A stretch of DNA of 64,000 bases from Halopseudomonas sabulinigri (GTDB lineage: Bacteria; Pseudomonadota; Gammaproteobacteria; Pseudomonadales; Pseudomonadaceae): assembly GCA_011053055.1 (NCBI GenBank), contig DRHT01000019.1, positions 33,401 through 97,400 on the forward strand. The letters are read 5' to 3'. A model generated the notes under the pieces. That model searched no databases, was not told the origin of the DNA, and saw only the letters and a list, made by a program, of their open reading frames with translations. Each line of letters begins with the position of its first letter. Position 1 is the first letter of the stretch. This document shows positions 28,349 through 37,580 of the stretch, piece after piece. The position numbers and the translations under genes were made by a program.

Positions 28349-28362
28349 TTGATCCGGATCAA
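28349..28362 (-). promoter_or_regulatory. ANR/FNR box of hemN
   Basis: TTGATCCGGATCAA, a perfect match to the FNR/ANR consensus TTGAT-N4-ATCAA. Its centre is 29.5 bp from a TAGTCT on the minus strand (28321-28326), the spacing of a class II activated promoter (box centred at -41.5), giving a start near 28314. Confidence 0.9.
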
Positions 28363-28403
28363 TAGAGCTAATGGAAGGCTCACCAACCAGCACTCGGAGC
28401 AGC

Positions 28404-29399
28404 TCAGCCACCCGTGGCGTTCATAAAGCGCAGCACCTGCACCTCGCCATCCACGGCAAACTCGTGACGCGCGGGCTTGTGTTGCAGAGCACGTTCAAGC
28501 GCGTCCCGAATAGGCTCGTCGGTATCAGGATGGCGGCGCACCAATTCGCGCATATCAAGTGCGTTCTCATGCCCCAGACAGAGCAACAGCCGACCCTCGG
28601 TGGTCAAACGCACGCGGTTACAGGTATCGCAAAAATTATGGGAATGCGGAGAAATGAAGCCGATGCGGCTCTCTGGATAGCCTTCAACCCGCAGGTAGCG
28701 CGCAGGTCCGCCGCTGGTTTCGCTGCTCTCGATCAAACTATGGTGCTGACTGATCATCTCGCGCACTTCAGCACTGGAGCAAAAAGCCTCGCCGCGCTCA
28801 CGGCCCACGTTGCCCAAGGGCATTTCTTCAATAAAGGTGATATCCAGCCCGCGCTGTAGCGCAAAGTCAGTCAGTGCATTGACCTCATCGTGGTTGCGGC
28901 CCTTCATGACCACCACATTCAGCTTGGTGCGCTCAAAGCCCGCCTTGCGCGCCGCCTCTATACCGGCCAGCACCTGACTCAATTCGCCGGTACGCGTGAT
29001 GGCCTTGAATTTATCAGCCTGCAGGCTATCCAGGCTGATGTTCAGGCGTTTGACCCCGGCATCGGCCAGCGGCTGAGCCAGCTTGTCGAGTTGCGAGCCG
29101 TTGGTGGTCATCACCAGTTCATCCAGCCCGTCTATGGCGCTGATACGCTCACACAAATCAACGATGCCCCGGCGTACCAGCGGCTCGCCACCCGTCAGCC
29201 GAATCTTGCGCACGCCCTGCGCAACAAACAGACGAGCGATGCGCTCGAGCTCTTCGAGGCTGAGGATCTGCGCGCGCGGCAGAAAGGTCATGTCTTCGGC
29301 CATACAATAGACACAGCGAAAATCGCACCTGTCGGTCACCGAGAGGCGCAAATACTCAATGCGGCGTCCTTGACCGTCCTGTAAACGACCTTGTGTCAT
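28404..29399 (-). CDS. moaA: GTP 3',8-cyclase MoaA
   Basis: First step of molybdenum cofactor synthesis: converts GTP to the cyclic precursor route with MoaC. Radical-SAM motif CDFRCVYC near residue 28, LTGGEPLVR near 70, a C-terminal cluster motif [18 protein letters not shown], and the functional C-terminal Gly-Gly. ATG 29399 has GGAG upstream; an in-frame start 45 bp earlier is less likely. It follows moaE. Molybdenum cofactor is needed by the molybdenum hydroxylase encoded at 20-23.6 kb. Confidence 0.95.
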   Translation of the reverse strand: MTQGRLQDGQGRRIEYLRLSVTDRCDFRCVYCMAEDMTFLPRAQILSLEELERIARLFVAQGVRKIRLTGGEPLVRRGIVDLCERISAIDGLDELVMTTNGSQLDKLAQPLADAGVKRLNISLDSLQADKFKAITRTGELSQVLAGIEAARKAGFERTKLNVVVMKGRNHDEVNALTDFALQRGLDITFIEEMPLGNVGRERGEAFCSSAEVREMISQHHSLIESSETSGGPARYLRVEGYPESRIGFISPHSHNFCDTCNRVRLTTEGRLLLCLGHENALDMRELVRRHPDTDEPIRDALERALQHKPARHEFAVDGEVQVLRFMNATGG

Positions 29400-29444
29400 G
29401 TGCTGCTCCGCTTGCTGCTTGTATGCCACTTTAGCACGGCCCAA

Positions 29445-29903
29445 TCATGGCTGGGACGACCAACGCTCCAGCGCCTGCTCATCACTCTCGCGCGATTCCA
29501 CCCAACGTTCGCCTTGCGGCGTCGTTTCGCGCTTCCAGAAAGGCGCGCGGGTTTTCAGGTAATCCATGATGAATTCGGTTGCTGCAAAAGCGGCCTGCCG
29601 ATGCGCCGAAGCGGCGCCGACAAAAACGATCGGCTCGCCCGGATCGAGTTGTCCGACCCGGTGAATCAGTTGCACATCCAACAGCGGCCAGCGCTCAGAG
29701 GCTTGGTCGGCGATGCCCTGCAATGCCTTTTCGGTCATCCCGGGATAATGCTCGAGCCACATGCCAGCGACCGGATCGCCGTCGTTGTAATCACGCACGT
29801 AACCAACGAAACCCACTACCGCACCGGTGCCCTGATTGTCGCCCTGCAAGCGATTCAACCACTCGCCTGGATCAAACGCCTGCTGTTGCACTGCAATACG
29901 CAT
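29445..29903 (-). CDS. moaE: Molybdopterin synthase large subunit MoaE
   Basis: Catalytic subunit of molybdopterin synthase, 152 residues from ATG 29903. Family motifs: GAVVGFVGYVRDYN, LEHYPGMTEKAL, VFVGAASAHRQAAF, and TRAPFWKRE with the catalytic Lys region. A GGAGG site precedes the ATG, which comes one base after the moaD stop. It works with MoaD to insert sulphur into the precursor. Confidence 0.95.
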   Translation of the reverse strand: MRIAVQQQAFDPGEWLNRLQGDNQGTGAVVGFVGYVRDYNDGDPVAGMWLEHYPGMTEKALQGIADQASERWPLLDVQLIHRVGQLDPGEPIVFVGAASAHRQAAFAATEFIMDYLKTRAPFWKRETTPQGERWVESRESDEQALERWSSQP

Positions 29904-29904
29904 C

Positions 29905-30153
29905 TTAGCCTCCGGTAACGGGCGGAAAGAAAGCCAGCTCGTCGCCGTCGGCAATCAGCGCCTCCAAAGAGCAGAGCTCCTGATTACGCGCACACATAAT
30001 GCGTGGCTCCGCCAGCACCTGCCATTGCTCGCCGCGCGCCAACAGGTGCTGGCGTACGTCTGCCAAGGTCTGCAAGCTGGCATCCCAGGGCAACTGCTCT
30101 GCCTCACAGTCCAGTTGCTCACGGTAACGGGCAAAGAACTGCAGATTGATCAT
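29905..30153 (-). CDS. moaD: Molybdopterin synthase sulphur carrier MoaD
   Basis: 82-residue ubiquitin-like protein ending in VTGG, the C-terminal Gly-Gly that is thiocarboxylated. [11 protein letters not shown] at the N-terminus and [14 protein letters not shown] at the end are typical. Its ATG overlaps the moaC stop by 4 bp and its stop is one base before moaE. Confidence 0.94.
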   Translation of the reverse strand: MINLQFFARYREQLDCEAEQLPWDASLQTLADVRQHLLARGEQWQVLAEPRIMCARNQELCSLEALIADGDELAFFPPVTGG

Positions 30154-30626
30154 GCCGACGCCTCGGCTTGAAAGTCACCGCTCTTGCCGCCGGATTTCTG
30201 CAACAAGCGGGTGGCCTCTATCACCATGCTTTTATCTACCGCTTTGCACATGTCATACAGGGTCAGCGCGGCGATACTGGCGGCCGTTAGGGCTTCCATC
30301 TCCACGCCCGTCTGGCCGGCGAGCTTGCAACGCGCCTGGATCCGCACTGCATCCGGTGCTTCGAGCAGCAGCTCGACCTTGACGCTGGTGAGCATCAAGG
30401 GATGACACAGCGGGATCAAATCAGAGGTTTTCTTGGCAGCCTGAATACCAGCAATGCGCGCTACCGCCAGCACATCACCTTTTGGATGGCCGCCGGATTG
30501 AATCAGCTCAAAGGTCTCCGGGCGCATGCGCACCAGTGACTCCGCCAGCGCTTCACGTGAGGTAACGGCCTTTTCGGTCACATCGACCATGTTGGCACGG
30601 CCTTGTGCATCCAGATGAGTCAGCAT
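30150..30626 (-). CDS. moaC: Cyclic pyranopterin monophosphate synthase MoaC
   Basis: 158 residues. Motifs [39 protein letters not shown] and [10 protein letters not shown] are diagnostic for MoaC. Heads the moaC-moaD-moaE-moaA operon. moaB/mogA and moeA are not in the window. Confidence 0.95.
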   Translation of the reverse strand: MLTHLDAQGRANMVDVTEKAVTSREALAESLVRMRPETFELIQSGGHPKGDVLAVARIAGIQAAKKTSDLIPLCHPLMLTSVKVELLLEAPDAVRIQARCKLAGQTGVEMEALTAASIAALTLYDMCKAVDKSMVIEATRLLQKSGGKSGDFQAEASA

Positions 30627-30814
30627 ACATTTGCTCTATCGAGTTCAGTTGGCTCTACTTTACTGGATTCCCCGTCGGCAATCAGCCTCGGGAACCCATA
30701 GCAGCACCTAACGGTCACAAACGCCAACTAGGCTCGACAATCTCAGCCAAGTCATTGGGCGTTAGCTTGGCAGTGCTGGGAGGCAGGCCTTGAATTTCAT
30801 CGCCGCGGCCTCAG

Positions 30815-30851
30815 ATAGATAAAAGCTATCTGCAATTTAGTTGAAATTTAT
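30815..30851 (+). promoter_or_regulatory. OxyR binding site of ahpC
   Basis: Four tetranucleotide elements at 7-bp spacing: ATAG-N7-CTAT-N7-TTAG-N7-TTAT, against the OxyR consensus ATAG-N7-CTAT-N7-ATAG-N7-CTAT. A TAGTAT (30875-30880) lies downstream at -10 distance if the last half-site covers the -35 region. This is the position expected for OxyR activation of ahpC. Confidence 0.85.
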
Positions 30852-30932
30852 TTTAAGTATTCATGGCAGAAGCCTAGTATTGCTCCTGTCTTCTCAACCA
30901 ACGACACAAACGACTCAATAAGGAGTTCATCG

Positions 30933-31496
30933 ATGTCAGTTATCAACACCGAAATCAAACCTTTTAAAGCGCAAGCATTCAAAAACGGCGAGTTCTTCGA
31001 AGTCACCGAAGCAGACGTTAAAGGCAAGTGGGCGATCTTCTTCTTCTACCCAGCTGACTTCACCTTCGTTTGCCCAACTGAGCTAGGCGACGTTGCTGAT
31101 TACTACGACGAGCTGCAGAAGATGGGCGTAGAAGTGTACTCCGTGTCTACCGACACTCACTTCACCCACAAAGCATGGCACGACACGTCTGAAACCATTG
31201 CCAAGATCAAATACACCATGATCGGCGATCCGACCGGCACCGTGACCCGCAACTTCGACAACATGCGCGAAGACATGGGGCTGGCTGACCGCGGTACTTT
31301 CATCATCGACCCACAGGGCATCATCCAAGCGGTTGAAGTTACCAGCGAAGGCATTGGCCGTAACGCTGAAGACCTGGTTCGCAAGGTCAAGGCTGCTCAA
31401 TACATTGCTGCACATCCAGGCGAAGTTTGCCCGGCCAAGTGGAAAGAAGGCGAGGCCACTCTGGCTCCTTCTCTCGACCTGGTAGGCAAGATCTAA
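30933..31496 (+). CDS. ahpC: Alkyl hydroperoxide reductase peroxidase subunit AhpC
   Basis: 2-Cys peroxiredoxin of 187 residues that reduces organic peroxides and hydrogen peroxide. Peroxidatic Cys47 in FTFVCPTE and resolving Cys166 in GEVCPAKW. Strong AAGGAG ribosome site 7-8 nt before the ATG. The OxyR site upstream predicts induction by peroxide. A strong terminator hairpin separates it from ahpF, its reductase partner. Confidence 0.97.
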   Translation: MSVINTEIKPFKAQAFKNGEFFEVTEADVKGKWAIFFFYPADFTFVCPTELGDVADYYDELQKMGVEVYSVSTDTHFTHKAWHDTSETIAKIKYTMIGDPTGTVTRNFDNMREDMGLADRGTFIIDPQGIIQAVEVTSEGIGRNAEDLVRKVKAAQYIAAHPGEVCPAKWKEGEATLAPSLDLVGKI

Positions 31497-31508
31497 GATT
31501 GCCTGATG

Positions 31509-31561
31509 ACCCGGCCCGCTGCGGAGCGCACTGCGCTCTCGGTTGGCGGGCCGGGTTTTTT
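31509..31561 (+). terminator. Terminator/attenuator between ahpC and ahpF
   Basis: Perfect 11-bp arms ACCCGGCCCGC / GCGGGCCGGGT followed by six T; a second small hairpin (GAGCGCA..TGCGCTC) sits in the loop. It is only ~13 nt after the ahpC stop, so it should lower ahpF expression relative to ahpC. Confidence 0.85.
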
Positions 31562-31600
31562 ACGCCCAGAATTTGACCTATTTCTTTAAAGGACACGCAC

Positions 31601-33181
31601 ATGTTGGACGCCAATCTGAAGAAGCAACTGGACACGTACCTGCAAAACATCGTTAACCCGATCGAAATCAGCGTGTCCGTAGATGACAGCCCCAAGGGCA
31701 AAGAATTGCATGAACTCGCGGTCGAGATCGCGGAAATGTCGAGCAAGATCGGCCTGGTATCTGCCGACGACAAGCGCACCCCCAGCATGGGCATTGGCCC
31801 CAGCGGCCAGCCGCCGCGCGTGCGCTTTGCCGGCATCCCGATGGGCCACGAGTTCACCTCACTGGTATTGGCGCTGCTACAGTCTGGCGGCCACCCGTCG
31901 AAAGCAGAGCCCGCGCTGCTCGACCAGATCCGTCACCTGGAAGGCGAGTTTCACTTTGAGACCTACATCTCGCTGTCTTGCCAAAACTGCCCGGATGTCG
32001 TTCAGGCGCTGAACCTGATGGCGACATTGAACCCCAACATCACCCACGTGATGATTGACGGCGGCCTGTTCCAATCAGAGGTCGATGAGCGTCAGGTAAT
32101 GGCAGTGCCTTCGGTCTACCTGAATGGCGAGCACTTTGGCCAGGGCCGCATGACCCTCGCCGAGATCGTCAACAAGGTCGACAGTGGTGCTTCCAAGCGC
32201 CGTGCTACAGAGCTGAATGACAAGGCGCCCTACGACGTACTGATTGTCGGCGGCGGTCCTGCTGCAGCGTCTGCTGCCATCTATGCGGCCCGCAAAGGCA
32301 TTCGCACAGGCATCGTCACTGAGCGTTTTGGCGGTCAGGTGCTGGACACGGTCGGTATCGAGAACTTCATCTCCGTGCCTTACACCGAAGGCCCAAAGCT
32401 GGTTGCCAGCCTGGAGCAGCACGTTAAGGAATACGAAGTTGATCTGATCACCGAGCAGAAAGCCGCGCAAATCAGCACCGGCGACTACGTTGAGATCGCA
32501 CTCGAAAGCGGCGCTACTTTGCTGAGCCGTGCAGTCATCCTGGCCACCGGCGCGCGCTGGAGAGAAATGAATGTACCCGGCGAGCAGGAATACCGTGGCA
32601 AGGGTGTTGCGTACTGCCCACACTGCGACGGCCCGCTGTTCAAGGGCAAACGTGTCGCGGTCATCGGCGGCGGTAACTCGGGGATAGAAGCAGCCATTGA
32701 TCTGGCCGGCATCGTTGAACACGTTACCGTGCTGGAGTTTGCCGATACCCTGCGCGCTGATGAAGTGCTGCAACGCAAGGCTCGTTCAATGCGCAACATC
32801 GATATTATCAAGAGCGCGCAAACCACTGAAGTACGCGGTGATGGCAACAAGGTGGTTGGCCTGACCTATAAAGACCGCGAAACCGAGGAGCTTAAGCAGG
32901 TTGATGTGGCGGGTATCTTTGTGCAGATAGGTCTAATTCCCAACACCGAGTGGCTCAAAGGTAGCGAACTGAACCTGACTCGCTTCGGTGAGATCGAAAT
33001 TGATGCACGCGGTGCGACCAACATCCCCGGCGTATTCGCTGCCGGTGACGTGACCACCGAGCCTTTCAAGCAGATTATCGTCGCCATGGGTGCCGGTTCT
33101 ACCGCTTCACTGGCTGCCTTCGATCACCTGATTCGCACCCAGGATCCGGCAGAAGCTGGCAAACAGGCCGCCAGCGCCTGA
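31601..33181 (+). CDS. ahpF: Alkyl hydroperoxide reductase flavoprotein AhpF
   Basis: NADH-dependent reductase of AhpC, 526 residues. The N-terminal double-thioredoxin-fold domain has CQNC near residue 130. FAD dinucleotide fold [17 protein letters not shown] is near 216, the redox-active CPHC near 345, NAD fold [15 protein letters not shown], and the C-terminal [14 protein letters not shown]. It lies ~100 bp after ahpC beyond a terminator-like hairpin. No separate promoter was recognised, so read-through is likely. Confidence 0.96.
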   Translation: MLDANLKKQLDTYLQNIVNPIEISVSVDDSPKGKELHELAVEIAEMSSKIGLVSADDKRTPSMGIGPSGQPPRVRFAGIPMGHEFTSLVLALLQSGGHPSKAEPALLDQIRHLEGEFHFETYISLSCQNCPDVVQALNLMATLNPNITHVMIDGGLFQSEVDERQVMAVPSVYLNGEHFGQGRMTLAEIVNKVDSGASKRRATELNDKAPYDVLIVGGGPAAASAAIYAARKGIRTGIVTERFGGQVLDTVGIENFISVPYTEGPKLVASLEQHVKEYEVDLITEQKAAQISTGDYVEIALESGATLLSRAVILATGARWREMNVPGEQEYRGKGVAYCPHCDGPLFKGKRVAVIGGGNSGIEAAIDLAGIVEHVTVLEFADTLRADEVLQRKARSMRNIDIIKSAQTTEVRGDGNKVVGLTYKDRETEELKQVDVAGIFVQIGLIPNTEWLKGSELNLTRFGEIEIDARGATNIPGVFAAGDVTTEPFKQIIVAMGAGSTASLAAFDHLIRTQDPAEAGKQAASA

Positions 33182-33200
33182 TAAGACGCTGATATAGCCA

Positions 33201-33237
33201 AACGGCGCGCTCAATAACTGAGCGCGCCGTTTTTTTT
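33201..33237. terminator. Bidirectional terminator between ahpF and znuD-like gene
   Basis: Perfect 13-bp arms AACGGCGCGCTCA / TGAGCGCGCCGTT with a 5-nt loop and a T-run on the plus strand. It lies between convergent genes. Confidence 0.85.
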
Positions 33238-33242
33238 GCGCG

Positions 33243-35282
33243 TTAGAAACTGAAACGCGCGCCCACCGTCAGATTACGTCCCGGCAGTAGCACCTCATCC
33301 TTAATGAAAGAGGTGTGCTGACGAGCTTCTTCATTGAGCAGATTGTTACCACGCAGATACAGCAGGTAGTCGCTCTCGCCCAACTGCCCGCGCCAGCCTA
33401 GACCGGCACTCAGCAAGGTGTAGCTGTCGGTTTCGGTTTCATAATCGGCAATGTCGTCCTGGCGCATAATTCGGCTGGTTTCGACAAAGCCTGACAACGC
33501 CTGGCTCAGGCGTTGGTCAACCCGCACACCCACGCGGTCAGCGGGGATACGCGGCAGATCACCGCCCTCCTTCAAGCGGCCCCGTACATGGTCACCGAAC
33601 AAGCTCAGGCCTGTTTTTGTGGTTGCCTGCCAAAGCACGCGACCTTCCATGCCGTGCAGCACGGCATCGGCTTGCTCATAAGCTACCTCGCGGTAACCAG
33701 CACCCGGCGAGTGGCCGGTGTCAGCCGCGTAAATAAAGTCATCCACCTCGTTACGGTAGACACTCAAATCAAAGGTCACCGGGCCACGGGTACGACGCAG
33801 GCCCACTTCCATATTCCAAGAGGTCTCCTTATCCAGATCCGGATCACCCAGCTCGATGGTCCGCGTGGCCGCGTGAGGACCATTGGCGTAAAGCTCCTCC
33901 GCTGTCGGCAACCGCTGGGAACGTGATAGCGAGCTGTAGAGCGCCAGGTTTGGCTGCCACTGCCAACTAGCACCGAAAGAAACCGAACTACCACGATGAT
34001 CAGCCTCATCGTCGCCGTCCTTTACTTCAACGGTTTGCCATTCCTGGCGCAGGCCCACTTCATAGCGCCAGTCACCGGCTTGATACTCTTCCAACACAAA
34101 CAGCGCACGGTTATGAGTCAGCGTCGGCGGTACATAGGCTTCTTCGCCCAAGGCGGCAAAGTCGCGGCGCGTCAGCTGGCTGCCGACCACTCCGCGCCAG
34201 CCCGCAATAGGCGCATGTGTCAGCTCAATGCGGCCGTCGGTCCCACGATTGGTAAACTCGGTGCCAACCTCTTCTCCTTCCATTTCTACGTGCTGGTAAT
34301 CGGTATGTGCCACCCGTACTCGCACCCGCTCAAAACCATTGAACGGGTCGCTGTAATCAGCGCGCAGGTCCCAGCGGCGCTGCTGCATATCGATGTAGGC
34401 ATCGCCATGCTCTTGCTCTTCTTCATCGTGGTCATGACCATCGTGATCATGCTCTTCTTCAACACAGTGCCAGTCGGTTGGACCGTGGGTGTGGCAATCG
34501 GCGTGCTCGTGCGCAAGCAAACCGTATTCGCGATCCTGGCTGCTGTAGGCTAGCCCCACATAACCGCGCTCGGTAATCCAGCTGAGCCCCATACCCGCGC
34601 TATCCGTTTCGTTATAGGCGCCTTCCTGCCGTGACGGATGACCGGGAATCCGATAAGCATCTGCGTCGCTGCGGCTGCCTTCGAAGCGCGCAGCAAACTG
34701 ACCAGCACCAACAGTCACGCCCAGAGCGCCAGCACGTTCGTCAGCTACGCTATTGCCACGCAGATCCAACTCACCTTCATAGCCACGCTCGGGTACATAG
34801 GTGGGCACCCGACGGTCAATCAGGTTAACCACGCCGCCAATCGCGCCACCGCCATACAGCAGCGTGGCTGGCCCTTTGAGCACTTCTACCCGCTCCAGCA
34901 ATGCAGTGTCGGCACTTATTGCGTGGTCCGGGCTAATAGCAGAGGCATCAAGTACGTCCGCGCCATCACTCAGCACCCGCACGCGAGCGCCATCCAGCCC
35001 ACGGATCACTGGCCTGCTGACACCCGCACCAAAACCGCTGGCCCGAACACCAGGCAGTGACTCCAGGCTATCGCCCAATGAGGTTTCCCGCAGACCTATC
35101 CAGTCGTCACCCTGCAGCACCGCGCTTGGCTGGATCATCTCATCAGTGCTTTGCCCCAATGCACTGGCGCTAACTGTCATCGACGGCAACTCTTGCACTT
35201 GCGCGTAAGCGACGAGACTCAATGGACTACTCAGTGCTGCAGCCGCCAGCGAAACCGCCAGCCGCGTCTTGCGATGTTTCAT
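33243..35282 (-). CDS. znuD: ZnuD-like TonB-dependent zinc receptor
   Basis: Outer-membrane receptor, 679 residues. Signal peptide to about residue 27, plug domain with RPVIRGLDGARVRVL and LLERVEVLKGPATLLYGGGAIGG, then a 22-strand barrel ending in a terminal Phe. An extracellular loop at about 258-292 is packed with His, Asp and Glu and two Cys (HEHADCHTHG, EEHDHDGHDHDEEEQEHGD), the zinc-capturing loop typical of ZnuD. A perfect 25-bp Zur-like palindrome lies 56 bp upstream of the start. Zinc import under zinc limitation is therefore strongly suggested. Confidence 0.9.
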   Translation of the reverse strand: MKHRKTRLAVSLAAAALSSPLSLVAYAQVQELPSMTVSASALGQSTDEMIQPSAVLQGDDWIGLRETSLGDSLESLPGVRASGFGAGVSRPVIRGLDGARVRVLSDGADVLDASAISPDHAISADTALLERVEVLKGPATLLYGGGAIGGVVNLIDRRVPTYVPERGYEGELDLRGNSVADERAGALGVTVGAGQFAARFEGSRSDADAYRIPGHPSRQEGAYNETDSAGMGLSWITERGYVGLAYSSQDREYGLLAHEHADCHTHGPTDWHCVEEEHDHDGHDHDEEEQEHGDAYIDMQQRRWDLRADYSDPFNGFERVRVRVAHTDYQHVEMEGEEVGTEFTNRGTDGRIELTHAPIAGWRGVVGSQLTRRDFAALGEEAYVPPTLTHNRALFVLEEYQAGDWRYEVGLRQEWQTVEVKDGDDEADHRGSSVSFGASWQWQPNLALYSSLSRSQRLPTAEELYANGPHAATRTIELGDPDLDKETSWNMEVGLRRTRGPVTFDLSVYRNEVDDFIYAADTGHSPGAGYREVAYEQADAVLHGMEGRVLWQATTKTGLSLFGDHVRGRLKEGGDLPRIPADRVGVRVDQRLSQALSGFVETSRIMRQDDIADYETETDSYTLLSAGLGWRGQLGESDYLLYLRGNNLLNEEARQHTSFIKDEVLLPGRNLTVGARFSF

Positions 35283-35337
35283 ACCTGCTCCCTTTTTTGT
35301 ATTGGCAACGAAACCTTGCGGTTCGTAGAAGCAGATA

Positions 35338-35362
35338 GTATTTGTTATAACATAACAAATAC
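35338..35362 (-). promoter_or_regulatory. Zur box of the zinc receptor gene
   Basis: GTATTTGTTAT-AAC-ATAACAAATAC: two perfect 11-bp arms around 3 bp, matching the TGTTATANNATAACA core of gammaproteobacterial Zur sites. It lies 56 bp before the ATG of the ZnuD-like receptor. Confidence 0.85.
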
Positions 35363-35547
35363 AGCCAAAATCATGTTAGCTTTTGTATCGGCGCCTAAAC
35401 TGTGGGCAGAACAGGTATCACACAGGGAGCTTAGCGGCCGTCAAGGTACCGTCGAATTCGGCACTCACTGGAGCCTTTCTGGCGGGGAGATAAGACGTGG
35501 CTGTTAATCAGGATGAACACTATATGGCGGTCGAGTTGAGGCCTCAG

Positions 35548-36777
35548 TCAGCTCGGCATCCACAGCGCTTCCAGGTTCTTGAATGGCCAGTCTTCGGGGT
35601 TTTCGCGCCCGACGATGCGGTCTTTCTCATCCGCATTGACCAAGTCAACCAAACTGACGGGCACTCGCTGTTTCAATTTGACTGAATAGAACACCCGGAC
35701 CTTAGGCGTAAGCAGTGAACCACTGTTCTGCTCAACTACCACGCCCAAGCGCTCAGATTGCAGCTTCACCAGGGAGCCCACCGGATAGATACCCAGCATG
35801 CGCACAAAGCGCTGGAATAGCTCGGTATCGAAGTGCCCTTTCCAGGTCGCCATCCGGCTCAGCGACTCGGACGGATCCCAACCGGCTTTATAGGGCCGAT
35901 TGGACGTGACTGCGTCATACACATCGCAAACAGCACCCATCCGCGATAACAACGATATGCCCTCGCCCGCCAAACGCTGTGGGTAACCACTGCCATCCAC
36001 TTTCTCATGATGGTGCAGACAAACGTCCAGCACTGCAGCAGGAATTGAACCCCACTCCAACAGGATCTTGTGCCCTTCTACCGGGTGCTGCTGCATGATC
36101 GCAAACTCTTCTACCGTCAGCTTGCCCGGCTTGTTCAATATCGCTTCAGGCATGGCTGCTTTGCCCATATCGTGCAGCAACCCGGCCATACCGGCTTCCA
36201 GCACCTCGGGTTCGCTCATCCCACTGGCGCGCGCCATACCGACCATCAGCGCAGCGACGGCAACTGAGTGTAGATAGGTGTATTCATCTTTGTGCTTTAT
36301 GCGAGCGACGCTAATCAATGCCTGAGGGTTGCGGCTAAGCGAGTTATTCATTTCACCTACCAACTCACCCAAACCTTCGGTATTAACCACATTGCCTAGG
36401 CGCACATCGCTGAACATGTCTTTAACTGCCTGCTTGCCACGCCTAAATATCTGTTGGGCGCGCAGCACTTCATCAGCCATTGAGCTGGCTTGCAGGTGAT
36501 TAGAAGCAGATAAAGTAGATGACTCAACAACGGCCACGACAGGAGCAAGGTCTGCCTCCGGGTGCACCGGTTCAGTAACCTGCTCGACCATGACATCAAC
36601 GCCCTTGGCTAGATCGATTACCAGCTCAGTCACCGAGCTTTCGCGGATACGCTGCAACGTCAGCCGATCTTCAATCAGTAGCTTGCTCGACCAAAAGGGG
36701 TGCTGCATCCAGGAACCACAAAAACGCTCGACATACATGCCGATGCGGACCTGCTCAGTAGCTATTTTTTTTAACAT
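35548..36777 (-). CDS. HD-GYP cyclic-di-GMP phosphodiesterase
   Basis: 409 residues. N-terminal DUF3391-like domain (MLKKIATEQVRIGMYVERF), then HD-GYP with HSVAVAALMVG, LLHDMGKAAMP (~202), HHEKVDGSGYP (~256-266, the GYP signature intact), and DVYDAVTSNRPYK. It should hydrolyse c-di-GMP, mainly to GMP, in the cytoplasm. The C-terminal extension, about 80 residues, includes a short beta-rich region (VVVEQNSGSLLTPKVRVFYS). No receiver domain, so it is not a direct response regulator. Confidence 0.92.
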   Translation of the reverse strand: MLKKIATEQVRIGMYVERFCGSWMQHPFWSSKLLIEDRLTLQRIRESSVTELVIDLAKGVDVMVEQVTEPVHPEADLAPVVAVVESSTLSASNHLQASSMADEVLRAQQIFRRGKQAVKDMFSDVRLGNVVNTEGLGELVGEMNNSLSRNPQALISVARIKHKDEYTYLHSVAVAALMVGMARASGMSEPEVLEAGMAGLLHDMGKAAMPEAILNKPGKLTVEEFAIMQQHPVEGHKILLEWGSIPAAVLDVCLHHHEKVDGSGYPQRLAGEGISLLSRMGAVCDVYDAVTSNRPYKAGWDPSESLSRMATWKGHFDTELFQRFVRMLGIYPVGSLVKLQSERLGVVVEQNSGSLLTPKVRVFYSVKLKQRVPVSLVDLVNADEKDRIVGRENPEDWPFKNLEALWMPS

Positions 36778-36944
36778 CGTTGCTGAATGCCCACATAAAA
36801 CCAGGGTAAGTGAAATTGCGTCCTTACCGCCTCCGCGCCAAATACCTGACTAATCGATAGTCTTTAAGTACCTGCAGGAGCATCTCGGCATAGCCTTTTG
36901 CCATGCCTAGTATAGGCAAACCCAACGCGGAATAACCAGTGGCT

Positions 36945-37136
36945 TTAATCGGGGTCAGATGCTGCAGCCAGCCCAATATCAACAGACGAAAAATCAGCGC
37001 CCATATCTTCATTCAGGGCCTCGGGGGAAAAACGCGACAAGCAGCCCTCTCCCTGCGTACGGGGCATGCTTGCCGAACCAGCACCCAAAGGGTCCGGCAC
37101 GTCGTCATCGCTTTCATTGGTAGGTAGGAAAATCAT
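36945..37136 (-). CDS. Small acidic hypothetical protein coupled to the CBS gene
   Basis: 63 residues, no family recognised. Its ATG overlaps the TGA of the CBS-domain gene (ATGA), which suggests coupled translation and is the main reason to list it. Composition is acidic with a central CLSRFSPEALNEDMG. No signal peptide or membrane segment. A second open frame (36824-37012) overlaps it in another phase and I do not support that one. Moderate to low certainty that the protein is made. Confidence 0.4.
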   Translation of the reverse strand: MIFLPTNESDDDVPDPLGAGSASMPRTQGEGCLSRFSPEALNEDMGADFSSVDIGLAAASDPD

Positions 37137-37546
37137 TTGGGCGCAGCATGTTCATTGTATTTCTGCATGGCGCGCAGAATATCCCGACGGCTGATCTGGC
37201 CAACCAAACGTCCCTCATCGACTACCGGCAATCGACGCCGACGCATGCGAATAAAGTGTTCTGCCGCTTTTACGATGTCGGCATCGGCATCAATGGTCTC
37301 TACAACTACCGTCATTACCGATGCCACGGTGCCACCCACTTCCTCAAAGTAACTGCCGGCCAGAATACCTTTGAGGCAATCACCCTCGGACAACAACCCA
37401 ATCAGATTTCCGTGCTCATCAAGTACCGGTGCTCCCGATATCTGATGCGTCAGCAGACGATCAATTGCCCGAAATAAGTCCATATCCGCGGTAAAGGTAA
37501 CCAGATCAGACGTCATGTAATCGCGCACTTTAACCGATTTGAGCAT
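37133..37546 (-). CDS. CBS-domain pair protein
   Basis: 137 residues made of two CBS domains (VRDYMTSDLVTFTADMDLFRA and VASVMTVVVETIDADADIVKAA), each followed by the usual GAPVLDEHGNLIGLLSEGDCL-like strand-helix. Such stand-alone pairs bind adenine nucleotides and regulate partner proteins. The partner is unknown. It follows purU by 34 bp on the same strand and overlaps a 63-residue frame. Family call firm, function open. Confidence 0.88.
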   Translation of the reverse strand: MLKSVKVRDYMTSDLVTFTADMDLFRAIDRLLTHQISGAPVLDEHGNLIGLLSEGDCLKGILAGSYFEEVGGTVASVMTVVVETIDADADIVKAAEHFIRMRRRRLPVVDEGRLVGQISRRDILRAMQKYNEHAAPK

Positions 37547-37580
37547 AAAGCCTCCTGCCTTGGGTTGTTTCTCTTATAGC

